Shown in pieces: positions 55,383-64,000 of a stretch of DNA of 64,000 nt. The stretch covers positions 1-64,000 of the forward strand of contig JAMORO010000068.1 of NCBI GenBank assembly GCA_027063505.1, in the 5' to 3' direction. This DNA comes from Sulfurimonas sp. Lineage in GTDB: Bacteria > Campylobacterota > Campylobacteria > Campylobacterales > Sulfurimonadaceae. The notes below the pieces were generated by a model, which did no database searches, was not told the DNA's origin, and saw only the letters and a list, made by a program, of their open reading frames with translations. The position numbers and the translations under genes are program-made. Each line of letters begins with the position of its first letter. Position 1 is the stretch's first letter.

Positions 55383-56579
55383 ATGCATGAACATATAGCA
55401 ATTCTACTTATCACTCTTGTGATTTTAGGGTATGGATATATCTCAAAACTTTTAGAGAGATTTAGTATCTCAGGGCCTATGGTTTTTACCACTATAGGTA
55501 TTTTACTCTCATCCTTAGTCTCTGGGGTAGTTGATGCTAAACCGAGTACAGAAGTCATAACCATTATCGCTGAAATTGCTTTAATTATTGTTCTTTTTTC
55601 AGATGCTTCAACACTAAATCTTAAAGAGCTTCGATGGGGAATCCCCTCTCGGTTACTGTTTATTGGACTTCCTTTAACTATCGTTTTATCTACACTCTGT
55701 GCAATGTATATCTTTCCTCAAGAGAGTATTTTGTACCTATTTTTGATGGCACTGTTACTCGCTCCAACTGATGCTGCACTCGGCAAGGCTGTTGTTTCAG
55801 ATAGAGATGTCCCTTTAAAAATTCGTTCAGCTATTAATGTTGAAAGTGGACTTAATGATGGGATAGTTTTTCCTATCATTCTTGGGGCATTAGTCGCTAT
55901 AAATCAGTCTATAGATAATGTGAGTGGAACATACTGGCTTGTGTATGTTTTGCAACAAATTAGTGTTGGTGCTATAATTGGGAGTTTTATTGGCTATCTA
56001 AATGCTAGATTGTCTCTTTTTTTCATTAAAAAAGGAGATATGGGAAGTGCTTATAAAAACCTTTTACCCTTAGCTATAGCCATTTTTGCTTACTATGTGG
56101 CAGAGTATCTTGGTGGGAATGGTTTTATCGCTGCATTTTTTGCAGGACTTCTTTTAGGAAACTATAACGAGAGTTTAAAAGAGAATGTGAATAACTTTGC
56201 AGAGAGTGAGAGTGAACTTCTACTTCTTATGAGTTTTATGGTCTTTGGTTTTACTTTTGTTCCCTATGCAGTAGAGTTTTGGGATGTTCGTGTTGTAGTT
56301 TACTCTCTCTTAAGTCTTACTTTTTTAAGGATGATTCCCGTGGCTTTGAGTCTTATTGGGACAAAGCTTGATATGGCAACACTTCTGTTTATCGGTTGGT
56401 TTGGTCCAAGAGGTATCGCTTCTGTTTTATATATTCTCATTGTCGTTGATAAGATAGAGGGTGTAAAGGGGCATGAAACTATCTTTAGTGTAGTAACTTT
56501 AACAATTTTAATGAGTATCTTTTTACACGGTATAACAGCAAAACCTTTCGTTTCTCTTTATGGTAAAAACCATCATTAA
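55383..56579 (+). CDS. Cation/proton antiporter (CPA1 family)
   Basis: This 398-residue protein has about twelve membrane segments. It has the CPA1 pattern LLLAPTDAALGKAVV, NVESGLNDGIVFP with the ion-binding Asn-Asp pair, and WFGPRGIASVLYILIV near the end. It exchanges Na+ or K+ for H+. It is coupled to the CitE-like gene (1-base gap), so pH or sodium homeostasis may be linked to the same pathway or just share the transcript. Confidence 0.88.
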   Translation: MHEHIAILLITLVILGYGYISKLLERFSISGPMVFTTIGILLSSLVSGVVDAKPSTEVITIIAEIALIIVLFSDASTLNLKELRWGIPSRLLFIGLPLTIVLSTLCAMYIFPQESILYLFLMALLLAPTDAALGKAVVSDRDVPLKIRSAINVESGLNDGIVFPIILGALVAINQSIDNVSGTYWLVYVLQQISVGAIIGSFIGYLNARLSLFFIKKGDMGSAYKNLLPLAIAIFAYYVAEYLGGNGFIAAFFAGLLLGNYNESLKENVNNFAESESELLLLMSFMVFGFTFVPYAVEFWDVRVVVYSLLSLTFLRMIPVALSLIGTKLDMATLLFIGWFGPRGIASVLYILIVVDKIEGVKGHETIFSVVTLTILMSIFLHGITAKPFVSLYGKNHH

Positions 56580-56632
56580 AGCAAAGAAAATGTATAATTT
56601 TTACTACTTAAACATTAGTCAAAAGAGAATTT

Positions 56633-57916
56633 ATGAAACAGTTTGATAAAGAGCACATCCTCCACCCTTATGCCCCCTCACAACCCTTAGCCGAGATGCA
56701 ACTTGTAAAGTCTGCTCATGGCGTTTACTTAGAGCTTGAGAGTGGTGAGCGAGTCATTGATGGGATGAGCTCTTGGTGGTCAGTTATACATGGCTATAAT
56801 GTACCTGAGTTAAATGATGCAGCAAGCAAGCAACTCTCTAAAATGAGTCATGTTATGTTTGGTGGTTTAACTCACGAACCTGCAATTAAGCTTGCTCAAA
56901 CGCTACTAGAGATTACAGATGAGAGTTTAGAGCATATCTTCTTTAGTGATAGTGGAAGTGTGAGTGTTGAGGTGGCATTGAAGATGGCGTTTCAGTATCA
57001 CAACTCACAAGGCAATAGAAAAAAAATAAAGATTTTAGCCTTTGAGAAGGGGTATCACGGGGATACTTTTGGAGCGATGAGTGTCTGTGATCCTGTTACT
57101 GGAATGCATACGGCATTTGAGGGAATACTCCATAAAAACATCTTCACAAAAGCACCAGAACCCGCTTTTAGTGAGAGTTGGGATGACTCTTATATGAGTG
57201 ACTTTAAGAGTAAACTAGAATCACATCATGAAGAGATTGCTGCTGTTATACTTGAACCCATAGTGCAAGGTGCTGGTGGTATGCGTATCTACTCGCCACA
57301 CTTTTTAAAGCGAGTACGAGAGCTCTGTAGTGAGTATGATGTACTGTTTATCTTAGATGAGATTGCAACGGGATTTGGTCGGACTGGAAAGCTCTTTGCC
57401 TATGAGCATGCAGGTGTAAGACCTGATATACTCTGTGTAGGAAAAGCACTAACTGGTGGTTATATGTCACTCGCAGCAACACTTACAAGTAAAAAAGTGA
57501 TGCAGGGAGTAGAAGAGGGAGGTAATGTTCTTATGCATGGCCCAACCTTTATGGCAAATCCTCTCGCATGTGCTGTGGCAAATGCCTCTTTAGAGCTCCT
57601 TTTAAACTCCCCTTGGCAAGAGCGAATCCAAGCAATAGAGCTACAGTTAAAAGAGGAACTAGGTAGATGTGAAGCACTTGAAATAGTAAAAGAGGTTCGT
57701 GTTATCGGGGCTATTGGGGTTGTCGAGCTTACAAAACCAACAGACTTGGCACTGCTTACTCCGATGTTTATACAACATGGCGTTTGGGTCAGACCATTTT
57801 TAAATCTTGTTTATATTATGCCGCAGTATGTTATAAGCAAAGAGGAACTCTCTCATCTAACAGAGGCGATATTTGAAGTTATAAAAGAGTTTGAAAAGAT
57901 AGAGGGAGAGAGATGA
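56633..57916 (+). CDS. bioA: Adenosylmethionine-8-amino-7-oxononanoate aminotransferase
   Basis: BioA moves an amino group from SAM in biotin synthesis. The 427-residue PLP enzyme has the catalytic Lys271 in CVGKALTGG, the SSWWSVIHGYNVPELN block near 47 and FILDEIATGFGRTG near 239. SSWW and the DGMSSW start are characteristic of BioA over other class-III aminotransferases. The stop overlaps the agmatinase-like start. Other biotin genes are not in the window. Confidence 0.88.
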   Translation: MKQFDKEHILHPYAPSQPLAEMQLVKSAHGVYLELESGERVIDGMSSWWSVIHGYNVPELNDAASKQLSKMSHVMFGGLTHEPAIKLAQTLLEITDESLEHIFFSDSGSVSVEVALKMAFQYHNSQGNRKKIKILAFEKGYHGDTFGAMSVCDPVTGMHTAFEGILHKNIFTKAPEPAFSESWDDSYMSDFKSKLESHHEEIAAVILEPIVQGAGGMRIYSPHFLKRVRELCSEYDVLFILDEIATGFGRTGKLFAYEHAGVRPDILCVGKALTGGYMSLAATLTSKKVMQGVEEGGNVLMHGPTFMANPLACAVANASLELLLNSPWQERIQAIELQLKEELGRCEALEIVKEVRVIGAIGVVELTKPTDLALLTPMFIQHGVWVRPFLNLVYIMPQYVISKEELSHLTEAIFEVIKEFEKIEGER

Positions 57917-58833
57917 TGAAAGATAATATAGTAAAGAGTGAAATACAGTATCAAGAACTCCCAAATGCTAAACCAAGTGAAGCGGATATTCTCATTCAGA
58001 GAGTAGCATTTGGTGGGGCTGTGAGTGGAGAGAGTGGAACAGAGAGAGCACCTGATGCTATCTTAGAGATAAGTGAGCAGTTGGAGTACTATGATGAAGA
58101 TTTAGAGTGGTCTCCTATGAAGTATATGTCTGTTTGTGTGAGTGAGTCTGTGAGTAAATATAGAGAGATAAAACCCTCCACAAAAGCACTGCTACAAGGG
58201 GAAAATCAACTCCTTATCTCTCTAGGAGGTGACCACTCTATAACACCTCAGATAACACGAGGTTTGTTAGCCTCTCCCTCTACTATCGTTTTCTTAGATG
58301 CACATGCAGATCTCAGAGAGAGTTATATGGGTGATCCATACTCACATGCTACACCGGTGCATCATCTTTTGTGCGATGGGCATAGAGTTATTATGATAGG
58401 GATTCGCTCTATCTATGAAGAGGAAGCGATCCGTATAAAAGAGGATGAGATGATAGAGTTTTATGGGGATAGAATGCTACGAGATGAGAGAGTCAAACAG
58501 AGACTCTTTGAGAGAATCCGCTCTCTAGAGGGGGATATCTATCTGAGCATAGATATGGATGCTTTTAATCCAGCTTTCGTTCCAAGTGTAGGAACACCAC
58601 AACCGGGTGGACTTGACTACTACTTTGCTACCGATATTTTAGAAGCACTCTTTTTAAACTCAGATGCAAAAGTTTTAGGGGCTGATCTTGTAGAGCTTAT
58701 TCCCGAAGCTTCAACAGTCTCACAAACTTTTACAGCGAAAATTCTCCAAAAAATCATCAGCTATTGGGGAAAATCTCAGGGGTTTGAGCATCGTGAGATG
58801 TGTGGCTCTCAGATGCAAGTAGAGTATGACTAA
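57913..58833 (+). CDS. Agmatinase/arginase-family ureohydrolase
   Basis: This 306-residue protein has the manganese-site motifs of the family: GGDHSIT, FLDAHADLRESYMG and SIDMDAFNPAFVPSVGTPQPGG. The group includes agmatinase (SpeB), arginase and related enzymes that release urea; the PGG..Y segment fits agmatinase best. The start overlaps the bioA stop, with a second ATG one codon later. Directly after its stop begins a glutathionylspermidine-synthase-like gene, so polyamine metabolism is the likely setting. Confidence 0.88.
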   Translation: MMKDNIVKSEIQYQELPNAKPSEADILIQRVAFGGAVSGESGTERAPDAILEISEQLEYYDEDLEWSPMKYMSVCVSESVSKYREIKPSTKALLQGENQLLISLGGDHSITPQITRGLLASPSTIVFLDAHADLRESYMGDPYSHATPVHHLLCDGHRVIMIGIRSIYEEEAIRIKEDEMIEFYGDRMLRDERVKQRLFERIRSLEGDIYLSIDMDAFNPAFVPSVGTPQPGGLDYYFATDILEALFLNSDAKVLGADLVELIPEASTVSQTFTAKILQKIISYWGKSQGFEHREMCGSQMQVEYD

Positions 58834-59958
58834 GTGCTTAGTTTAACAGAGATAGCACCACTTGAACTCTCCTACTTTGAGCAGATGGGATTTAGTTGGC
58901 ATACAGACAGCACAAGACCCTATGTTGTAAGAGATAAGATGTTAGCACTTACCCATACTGAAGTGGATGCTTATGTAAACGCTACAAGTGAACTCTACCG
59001 TATGTATGAAGCGGGTGCAGAGTATGTGATAGAGAATAATCTTTTTGATGCATTAGATATTCCTAAAAATCTTATCGAGAGTATAAAAGAGAGTTTTGAG
59101 AAAGAGAGAGACAACCATCTTTATGGTCGTTTTGATCTGAGTGGAGGGATAGATAACAGGCCTATAAAGCTTATAGAGTTTAATGCCGATACCCCGACAC
59201 TTTTAGTAGAGTCTACTCTTATTCAGTGGATGATGTTACAAAAGAGTGGCCTCAAAGAGTGTGCACAGTTTAATGCAATCTATGAAGGCATACAGAAGAA
59301 GTTTATAGCAATAGCCTCTTCAAAAAAAGGGAGCTTTTCTAAGTTTCTCTTTAGTAGTATAAGTGGAGTGGATGAGGAGATAGAGACCGTTAAACTGCTC
59401 CAAAATATGGCAAAAGATGCAGGGCTTTTAACACACTTTACCTACCTTGAAGAGATGGCATTTAGTGAGGATGCTGTTTTAGATGAAGAGGAGAGAGCCT
59501 ATGAGTTTTGGTTTAAACTTTTTCCTTGGGAGGAGATGCTTGCATTTGAGGGTGGATTAGAGACATCTCTTTTAAATCCGGCATTTACACTACTCTATCA
59601 GTCTAAGGGGATGTTAGCGATTCTTTCACAACTTTTTCCAGACTCTCCCTATCTTCTTGAGAGCTCATTTGAACCACTACAAGAGAAAAAGTATGTGAAA
59701 AAAACTATGTTTGGGAGAGAGGGTGCAAACATAGATATCGTAGCTAATGGTGAAACTCTTAAGAGTACAGAGGGTGCTTATGGGGAGTACAAAGTAGTCT
59801 ATCAAGAGTATGTTGATTTCGTTCGTGATGGTGATGGTGAGTACTATCAGGCGGGTGTTTTTTACTCAGGAGAGCCTTGTGGAATAGGCTTTCGTAGAGG
59901 TGCAGAGATACTAGATAATATGAGTCAGTTTATAGGACATTATGTTAAAAGTGTATAG
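58834..59958 (+). CDS. Glutathionylspermidine-synthase-like ATP-grasp ligase
   Basis: This 374-residue protein resembles the synthetase half of bifunctional Gss: FNADTPTLLVEST near residue 115, LEGG-type acidic loops, and MFGREGANIDIV near 295, then IGFRRG. It makes an amide bond, in the classical case between glutathione and spermidine. There is no amidase domain. The start is GTG directly after the agmatinase-family stop. Campylobacterota generally lack a standard glutathione pathway, so the true substrates may differ. Its 3' end overlaps the histidine kinase end by 14 bases (convergent). Confidence 0.85.
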   Translation: MLSLTEIAPLELSYFEQMGFSWHTDSTRPYVVRDKMLALTHTEVDAYVNATSELYRMYEAGAEYVIENNLFDALDIPKNLIESIKESFEKERDNHLYGRFDLSGGIDNRPIKLIEFNADTPTLLVESTLIQWMMLQKSGLKECAQFNAIYEGIQKKFIAIASSKKGSFSKFLFSSISGVDEEIETVKLLQNMAKDAGLLTHFTYLEEMAFSEDAVLDEEERAYEFWFKLFPWEEMLAFEGGLETSLLNPAFTLLYQSKGMLAILSQLFPDSPYLLESSFEPLQEKKYVKKTMFGREGANIDIVANGETLKSTEGAYGEYKVVYQEYVDFVRDGDGEYYQAGVFYSGEPCGIGFRRGAEILDNMSQFIGHYVKSV

Positions 59959-61084
59959 TGACTTTCGTTCCCTCTCCTAAAGTAGAGTCTATCTCTATTT
60001 TAAAGTTATACTCTTTAACAATGCTATCAACGATGTTTAGTCCCACCCCAAAACCACCTGCATAACTATTGGCTCTTACAAAGCGTTTAAATATCTCATC
60101 CAGTTTATCTTTAGCTATCCCTATACCCTCATCGGTAATTGTAAAACTTTTGGCTGTTGTTTTAATCTCTATATTTGTATTTGGTGTGGAGTATTTGATA
60201 GCATTTGTAAGAAGATTGTTGATAAGCATTTTTGCTTTTGTTGGTGCGATGGTAATATTACACTCTTGAAGCTCTGAGCTGATTTTTATATTTTTTTTCT
60301 CTAAGAGTTCACTCATGTAGTTTATATCCTCTTGGACTACTCTGTGAAATGCTAGAAGTTCTGCCACTTCACTCTTGTTGTCAAAACTTAAAAAACTCAG
60401 AGAGGCATAGATATCATAGAGCTGTTTTGTGCTAATGCTAATGTTTTTTGTAATCTTTTCATCATAAAGTTTTTTTGTTTTCAGTCTTGAAGTACTCATC
60501 ATAAGTGCAGTGATGGGGGTGTTTAGTTCATGTGTTGTATCTTTTACAAACTGCTCTATCTCCTGCATCTTATCTCTGAGGGGTCTTAAAAACATATAGG
60601 ATAAAAAGACAGAGATGATGACAATAAAGAGGGCCGTTAAGATAACTGTATAGGCGACACTATTTTTAAGGCTTGCCACATTATGGTTACACTGGCTACT
60701 CTGAACTACAACATACTCTACACCAAGGTGTCCTGAAGCATGTTTAGAGACAAGTGTAAAACCACCATCTTTCATATAAAAATCTTTTGAGAAGTCTACA
60801 TTTTGGTTTAGTTTTCCTTGAAGTATAGTTTTGTTTGCATCAAGGAGTGCTACAGAGGTGTTTGGAAATGACTCAAGGGTATAGTTTTTATGCATCATAT
60901 GGGCTTGAATCACTTTTGAACTTACTGTATCTGCTACTTGTGTCATACGGTAGAAGTTATTGTTCATCTCCATGGAGACCTGTGAGGTGAAAAACCAGTA
61001 TGCAGCGAGTGCAAGAAAGATAAAAGAGCTTATAAGATAGAGGGCTAAAAATGAGTAGAAGCTTTTTTTGGTTATCTTATTCAT
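59945..61084 (-). CDS. Sensor histidine kinase
   Basis: This 379-residue protein has two membrane segments (about 12-32 and 145-167) with a small periplasmic sensor between, the phospho-acceptor His185 in KDTTHELNTPI, and the ATP-binding domain with N box NNLLTNAIKYS, DEGIGI and GGFGVGLNIV. The His is followed by Glu-Leu, the common HisKA form. It starts inside the response regulator gene end (8-base overlap), so the two form one two-component system. Confidence 0.93.
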   Translation of the reverse strand: MNKITKKSFYSFLALYLISSFIFLALAAYWFFTSQVSMEMNNNFYRMTQVADTVSSKVIQAHMMHKNYTLESFPNTSVALLDANKTILQGKLNQNVDFSKDFYMKDGGFTLVSKHASGHLGVEYVVVQSSQCNHNVASLKNSVAYTVILTALFIVIISVFLSYMFLRPLRDKMQEIEQFVKDTTHELNTPITALMMSTSRLKTKKLYDEKITKNISISTKQLYDIYASLSFLSFDNKSEVAELLAFHRVVQEDINYMSELLEKKNIKISSELQECNITIAPTKAKMLINNLLTNAIKYSTPNTNIEIKTTAKSFTITDEGIGIAKDKLDEIFKRFVRANSYAGGFGVGLNIVDSIVKEYNFKIEIDSTLGEGTKVTIHF

Positions 61085-61730
61085 AGATATACCCTGAGCC
61101 TCTAAGTGTTGTAATCTTCTCTTTTCCTATGATGTCTCGGAGTGTTCTGATGTGAGAGCGAAGTGTTGCATCGCTTGGTGTTGTGTCGAAGTCCCATACA
61201 TTCTGCATAAGTTCTTCGCTTGAGAGTACTCTCTTTTGGTTTGCTAAAAAGTAGCTCAGAAGTAGACAATCTTTCGCTCCTAAGGAGAGCTTCACCCCAT
61301 CCTTTGTAATCTCTTTAAACTCTTTGCAAAAGCTTATCTGCTCTGTGATTTTTATCTCTTTAGTTGTATCTATGTTAAAGAGGCGTTTTGTGTTTTCTAT
61401 GCGAACATTGAGCTCTTCGAGTTCAAAAGGTTTTTTTATATAGTCATGAGCCCCTAAATCAAATGCTTTTTTTAAGTAGGCTGTATCTGTATAGGCAGTG
61501 ATGAAGATAGTGGGTGTTGTATCGCTGTAGGCTCGAAGCTCCTCTAAAAGTTCAAGTCCATTAAGTCCTGCAACATTAATATCGAAGATAAATATATCAA
61601 ACTTTTGACTCTCTAAATGTTTGTAGACATCATCTGAGTTAAAAGCATACTCTACACTGTAATTCTCGCGTAAAAAATCAAGAAGTATGTCGGAGAGGAC
61701 AGCATCATCTTCCATTAAGAGTATCTTCAT
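61077..61730 (-). CDS. OmpR-type response regulator
   Basis: This 217-residue protein has a receiver domain with acidic pocket MEDD (7-9), phospho-acceptor Asp50 and Lys in YIKKPFE, and a C-terminal winged-helix DNA-binding domain (LSSEELMQNVWD, TLRGSGYIYE). I chose ATG 61730, where the receiver begins; the TTG at 61781 adds 17 unlikely residues. It partners the kinase gene that follows. Target genes are unknown. Confidence 0.93.
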   Translation of the reverse strand: MKILLMEDDAVLSDILLDFLRENYSVEYAFNSDDVYKHLESQKFDIFIFDINVAGLNGLELLEELRAYSDTTPTIFITAYTDTAYLKKAFDLGAHDYIKKPFELEELNVRIENTKRLFNIDTTKEIKITEQISFCKEFKEITKDGVKLSLGAKDCLLLSYFLANQKRVLSSEELMQNVWDFDTTPSDATLRSHIRTLRDIIGKEKITTLRGSGYIYE

Positions 61731-61812
61731 AAAAAACCTTTTTATCGATGTTAGTCTATTTACAAGAACTATTTGATACAATTATATCAGAAGAAAAAGA
61801 GGAAACTATAAA

Positions 61813-63042
61813 ATGCAAAATATCTATATAGGTCGTCAGCCTATTATTGACTTAGAAGATAATCTTTGTGCCTATGAAGTTCTATATAAAGGCTCTAAAG
61901 CTGTACAGAGCCGTTATAGTAGTGCTTCAATTATTAATAATGTTCTCAATAAGTTTGGTACAAAAAGCCTTCTTGGAAAACGAAAAGCATTTGTAAAAGT
62001 GGATGAAACCTTTTTGATGCATGATATTATTTTTAGTATACCAAATAACTTTTTTATTTTTTCTATTCAAGCTGATGTTCTTATGAGTGAGAGAGTTGTA
62101 GAACGGATGCAAAAGCTTTCAGAACTTGGGTACCATCTCTCTGTTGATAATGTTGTTTTTACACAAGAAAATAGCTATAAGTATGAAGATGTTTATGCAC
62201 AACTCTCTTTTATAAAAATAGATATAGCAAAAAGTAAAGAGAGTGTTTTAAAAAGAGTTATTCCTAGTTTAAAAAGTGCATCTATCAGAGTTGTCGCAGA
62301 TTATATTAATGATGAAACGGCACATAAAGAGGCTAAAGCAGTTGGCTGTGAATGGTTTCAAGGTTACTTTTTTGCTGCACCAAAAATAATTGAAAATGTA
62401 GAGAGTGAGCCCTCTCGACAAGCAGTTTTTAAACTCTATAACTTACTGCTTCAAGATGTAAACATTGATGAGATTACCAATGAGTTTGAGCGAAACCATG
62501 AACTAAGTGTACAGCTCTTACAGTTTATAAACTCGGGAGCTTTTCACTTCAAAAAAAGAATCTCTAGTATTCATCATGTACTGACTTTAGTAGGTAGAAT
62601 TCCCTTATCTCAGTGGTTAATGCTGATGATTTACTCGAAATCTATGTCAACAGAGCAAAAGTCTCCACTTATGCTTATGGTAAAACAGCGCACACAACTA
62701 ATGCAAGATATCTTAAAAGCTATAGAGCCAAATGTGGGGACAAATATGCTTGGAGAAGCTTATTTTGTTGGAGTTCTTTCATTAATAGATACTGTCTTTG
62801 GAGTACAACTTACGACTATTTTAAAACATATAAATATCTCTGATGAGGTGAGAGTAGCACTCCTTAAACAGGAGGACGTTTTAGGTGAAATCTTTACTCT
62901 TGTTCGTGGTGTAGAGGCCTTTCATACAGAGGATTTTCATCTATTTGAGAAGCAGTACTCTCTTAGTAGTGGTGCAATAGAAAAAATAGTTATACTTGCT
63001 ATGGAAGAGTTAAACTACTTTGAAGAGCCTATCGCGTCATGA
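61813..63042 (+). CDS. EAL-HDOD signalling protein (degenerate EAL)
   Basis: This 409-residue cytosolic protein joins an EAL-like domain (YIGRQPIIDLEDNLCAYEVLYKG at the start) to a C-terminal HDOD domain (NEFERNHELSVQLLQFINSG, about 215-400). The EAL motif reads EVL and the later acidic metal residues are largely absent (HLSVDNVV), so it is probably not a c-di-GMP phosphodiesterase. Such YuxH/CdgJ proteins regulate motility or stress through protein contacts. The stop overlaps the RNA methyltransferase start (ATGA). Confidence 0.85.
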   Translation: MQNIYIGRQPIIDLEDNLCAYEVLYKGSKAVQSRYSSASIINNVLNKFGTKSLLGKRKAFVKVDETFLMHDIIFSIPNNFFIFSIQADVLMSERVVERMQKLSELGYHLSVDNVVFTQENSYKYEDVYAQLSFIKIDIAKSKESVLKRVIPSLKSASIRVVADYINDETAHKEAKAVGCEWFQGYFFAAPKIIENVESEPSRQAVFKLYNLLLQDVNIDEITNEFERNHELSVQLLQFINSGAFHFKKRISSIHHVLTLVGRIPLSQWLMLMIYSKSMSTEQKSPLMLMVKQRTQLMQDILKAIEPNVGTNMLGEAYFVGVLSLIDTVFGVQLTTILKHINISDEVRVALLKQEDVLGEIFTLVRGVEAFHTEDFHLFEKQYSLSSGAIEKIVILAMEELNYFEEPIAS

Positions 63043-63824
63043 TAAAGCAGATACAGAACATAGATATTCCCGAGTTAGAGATATATAGCTCTCTACGTGA
63101 ATCTGCCTTTCGAGAAGATGGAAGTTTTATTGCAGATAGCCCAAAGGTAGTCAATCTTCTTTTAGAGAGTGACTTAGAGATAAAAAGTATGCTTGCAACG
63201 GCCGAGTACTACGAAGAGTTTACTGCACTTGTAAATGCTAAAAATATTCCTCATAAATACCTCACAACAAAAGAGGAGATGAAAAAGATAGTAGGGCACA
63301 AAATACATCATAACTGTATGATGCACGGTATTCGTCCTGCTGATACCCCTTTAGATGCTCTTGATGACACGATACTTATCTTAGATGGTATTACATCGGC
63401 TGAGAATGTTGGCTCTATTGTACGGAGTTGTGCAGCACTTGGCGTTGGGTCACTCATCTTTGCAAATGAGACACCACACCCTTTTAATAGACGGGCACTG
63501 CGTGTCTCAATGGGTCACTCACATCTTATAAAAACACATGTTCATAGAGATATAAAAGAGACCATTCTCTCTCTTCAAGCCAAAGGGTATAGCGTTTTTG
63601 CTGCGGAAGTAACGGTAGACTCCGTTCCATTAAGTCAAGCAGAAGTACCTAAAAAATGGGCACTCATTATGGGACATGAGGGGAGAGGTATCGCTGATGA
63701 TATTTTAGAACTCTGCGATAGTGTCGTGACTATCGAGATGCAAGAGGGGATAAAGAGTTTTAATGTGGGTGTTGCAGCTTCAATAATGATGTATAGCTTT
63801 AAGAATAAGGGTATAATTTCATAA
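63039..63824 (+). CDS. SpoU/TrmH-family RNA 2'-O-methyltransferase
   Basis: This 261-residue protein has the three SpoU motifs: motif 1 SAENVGSIVRSCAALGVG, motif 2 ALIMGHEGRGI and motif 3 GIKSFNVGVAASIMMYSF, which form the trefoil-knot SAM site. An N-terminal substrate-binding region of about 110 residues precedes it. It methylates tRNA or rRNA ribose; the exact position cannot be read here. It is coupled to the EAL-HDOD gene by an ATGA overlap. Confidence 0.92.
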   Translation: MIKQIQNIDIPELEIYSSLRESAFREDGSFIADSPKVVNLLLESDLEIKSMLATAEYYEEFTALVNAKNIPHKYLTTKEEMKKIVGHKIHHNCMMHGIRPADTPLDALDDTILILDGITSAENVGSIVRSCAALGVGSLIFANETPHPFNRRALRVSMGHSHLIKTHVHRDIKETILSLQAKGYSVFAAEVTVDSVPLSQAEVPKKWALIMGHEGRGIADDILELCDSVVTIEMQEGIKSFNVGVAASIMMYSFKNKGIIS

Positions 63825-63836
63825 AAAGATAACATT

Positions 63837-64000
63837 ATGAACTTTTCACAACTCCCTCTCTCAAAAGAGATGCTTACAACACTCGACTCTCTAGGCTATA
63901 AAAACGCTACTGAAATTCAATCTCAAACACTTCCTCTTATACTTGATGGTAAAGATATCATTGCTGAGGCGAAAACTGGGAGTGGAAAAACAGCTGCTTT
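63837..64000 (+). CDS. DEAD-box RNA helicase, N-terminal part
   Basis: The last 164 bases encode MNFSQLPLSKEMLTTLDSLG and so on: a Q motif (SLGYKNATEIQSQTLPLIL) and the P-loop AKTGSGKTAA of DEAD-box helicases. The frame runs off the end of the window. It starts 12 bases after the RNA methyltransferase stop, and the N-terminus is most like DbpA/RhlE types, which act in ribosome assembly. The partner gene upstream also acts on RNA. Confidence 0.92.
   Translation, partial: MNFSQLPLSKEMLTTLDSLGYKNATEIQSQTLPLILDGKDIIAEAKTGSGKTAA

Overview
The window is about 64 kb of AT-rich bacterial chromosome, and its gene content and order point to a sulfur-oxidising Campylobacterota (Epsilonproteobacteria), most like Sulfurimonas. 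The main reasons are the soxCDYZ cluster without soxXAB beside it, the tig-clpP-def block, the NifS/NifU pair used as a general Fe-S system, the SpeE-like protein next to coaE, and -10 elements of TATAAT type with no clear -35. These assignments come from reading the sequence and recalling protein families; no search was run. Genes are densely packed, often with 4-base ATGA overlaps.

Layout. 1-72 is the 3' end of a 5S rRNA, so the window starts at the end of an rRNA operon. 73-3748 holds a FadL/OMPP1-type outer-membrane protein followed by two coupled secreted DUF302-like proteins. 3854-13941 is housekeeping: purM, a DUF2892 protein, a SpeE-like protein with coaE and dapF, prfA-rpsT on the other strand, then glmM-lspA, tig-clpP, a degenerate GGDEF protein and def. 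14023-19031 has comM and metH, convergent. 19174-27614 has a lipoprotein and outer-membrane barrel pair, ccoG, a very large DUF748/AsmA-like protein and a YeiH-family exporter.

27615-29413 is the one clearly foreign-looking stretch. It holds a candidate small RNA with its own -10 and terminator, a second hairpin-rich segment, and a 5'-truncated reading frame that looks like the distal part of a conjugation (TraG-like) protein. 29507-33230 returns to core genes: an unknown protein, a LapB-like TPR/rubredoxin protein, rnc, aroC and a lone PAS protein. 33256-39688 (minus) has two more DUF302-like proteins, a MOSC protein, a thioredoxin-fold protein and soxZ, soxY, soxD, soxC. These encode sulfane dehydrogenase SoxCD and the SoxYZ carrier, so the region is the second sox cluster of sulfur-oxidising Campylobacterota.

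39893-44675 (minus) has a small toxin-antitoxin-like pair behind a DUF2231 membrane protein, a coiled-coil protein, DUF493, moaC, mobA and an OmpA protein with thrombospondin-type-3 repeats. The molybdenum cofactor genes suit the need of SoxC for molybdopterin. 44742-50143 (minus) has leuC and a five-gene run of diguanylate cyclase, unknown protein, di-haem peroxidase, cupredoxin and di-haem cytochrome c. 50339-52571 is nifS-nifU behind a Fur-box-like site.

52708-64000 holds a soluble zinc-binding chemoreceptor, then a co-directional run of 2OG-Fe(II) oxygenase, CitE-like lyase, cation/proton antiporter, bioA, agmatinase-family protein and glutathionylspermidine-synthase-like ligase. A two-component system, an EAL-HDOD protein, a SpoU-type RNA methyltransferase and the start of a DEAD-box helicase follow. 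The most interesting leads are the four DUF302-like proteins placed beside a FadL-type porin and beside soxCDYZ, the candidate sRNA and conjugation remnant, the unlisted toxin-antitoxin pair, and the polyamine-ligase gene run.
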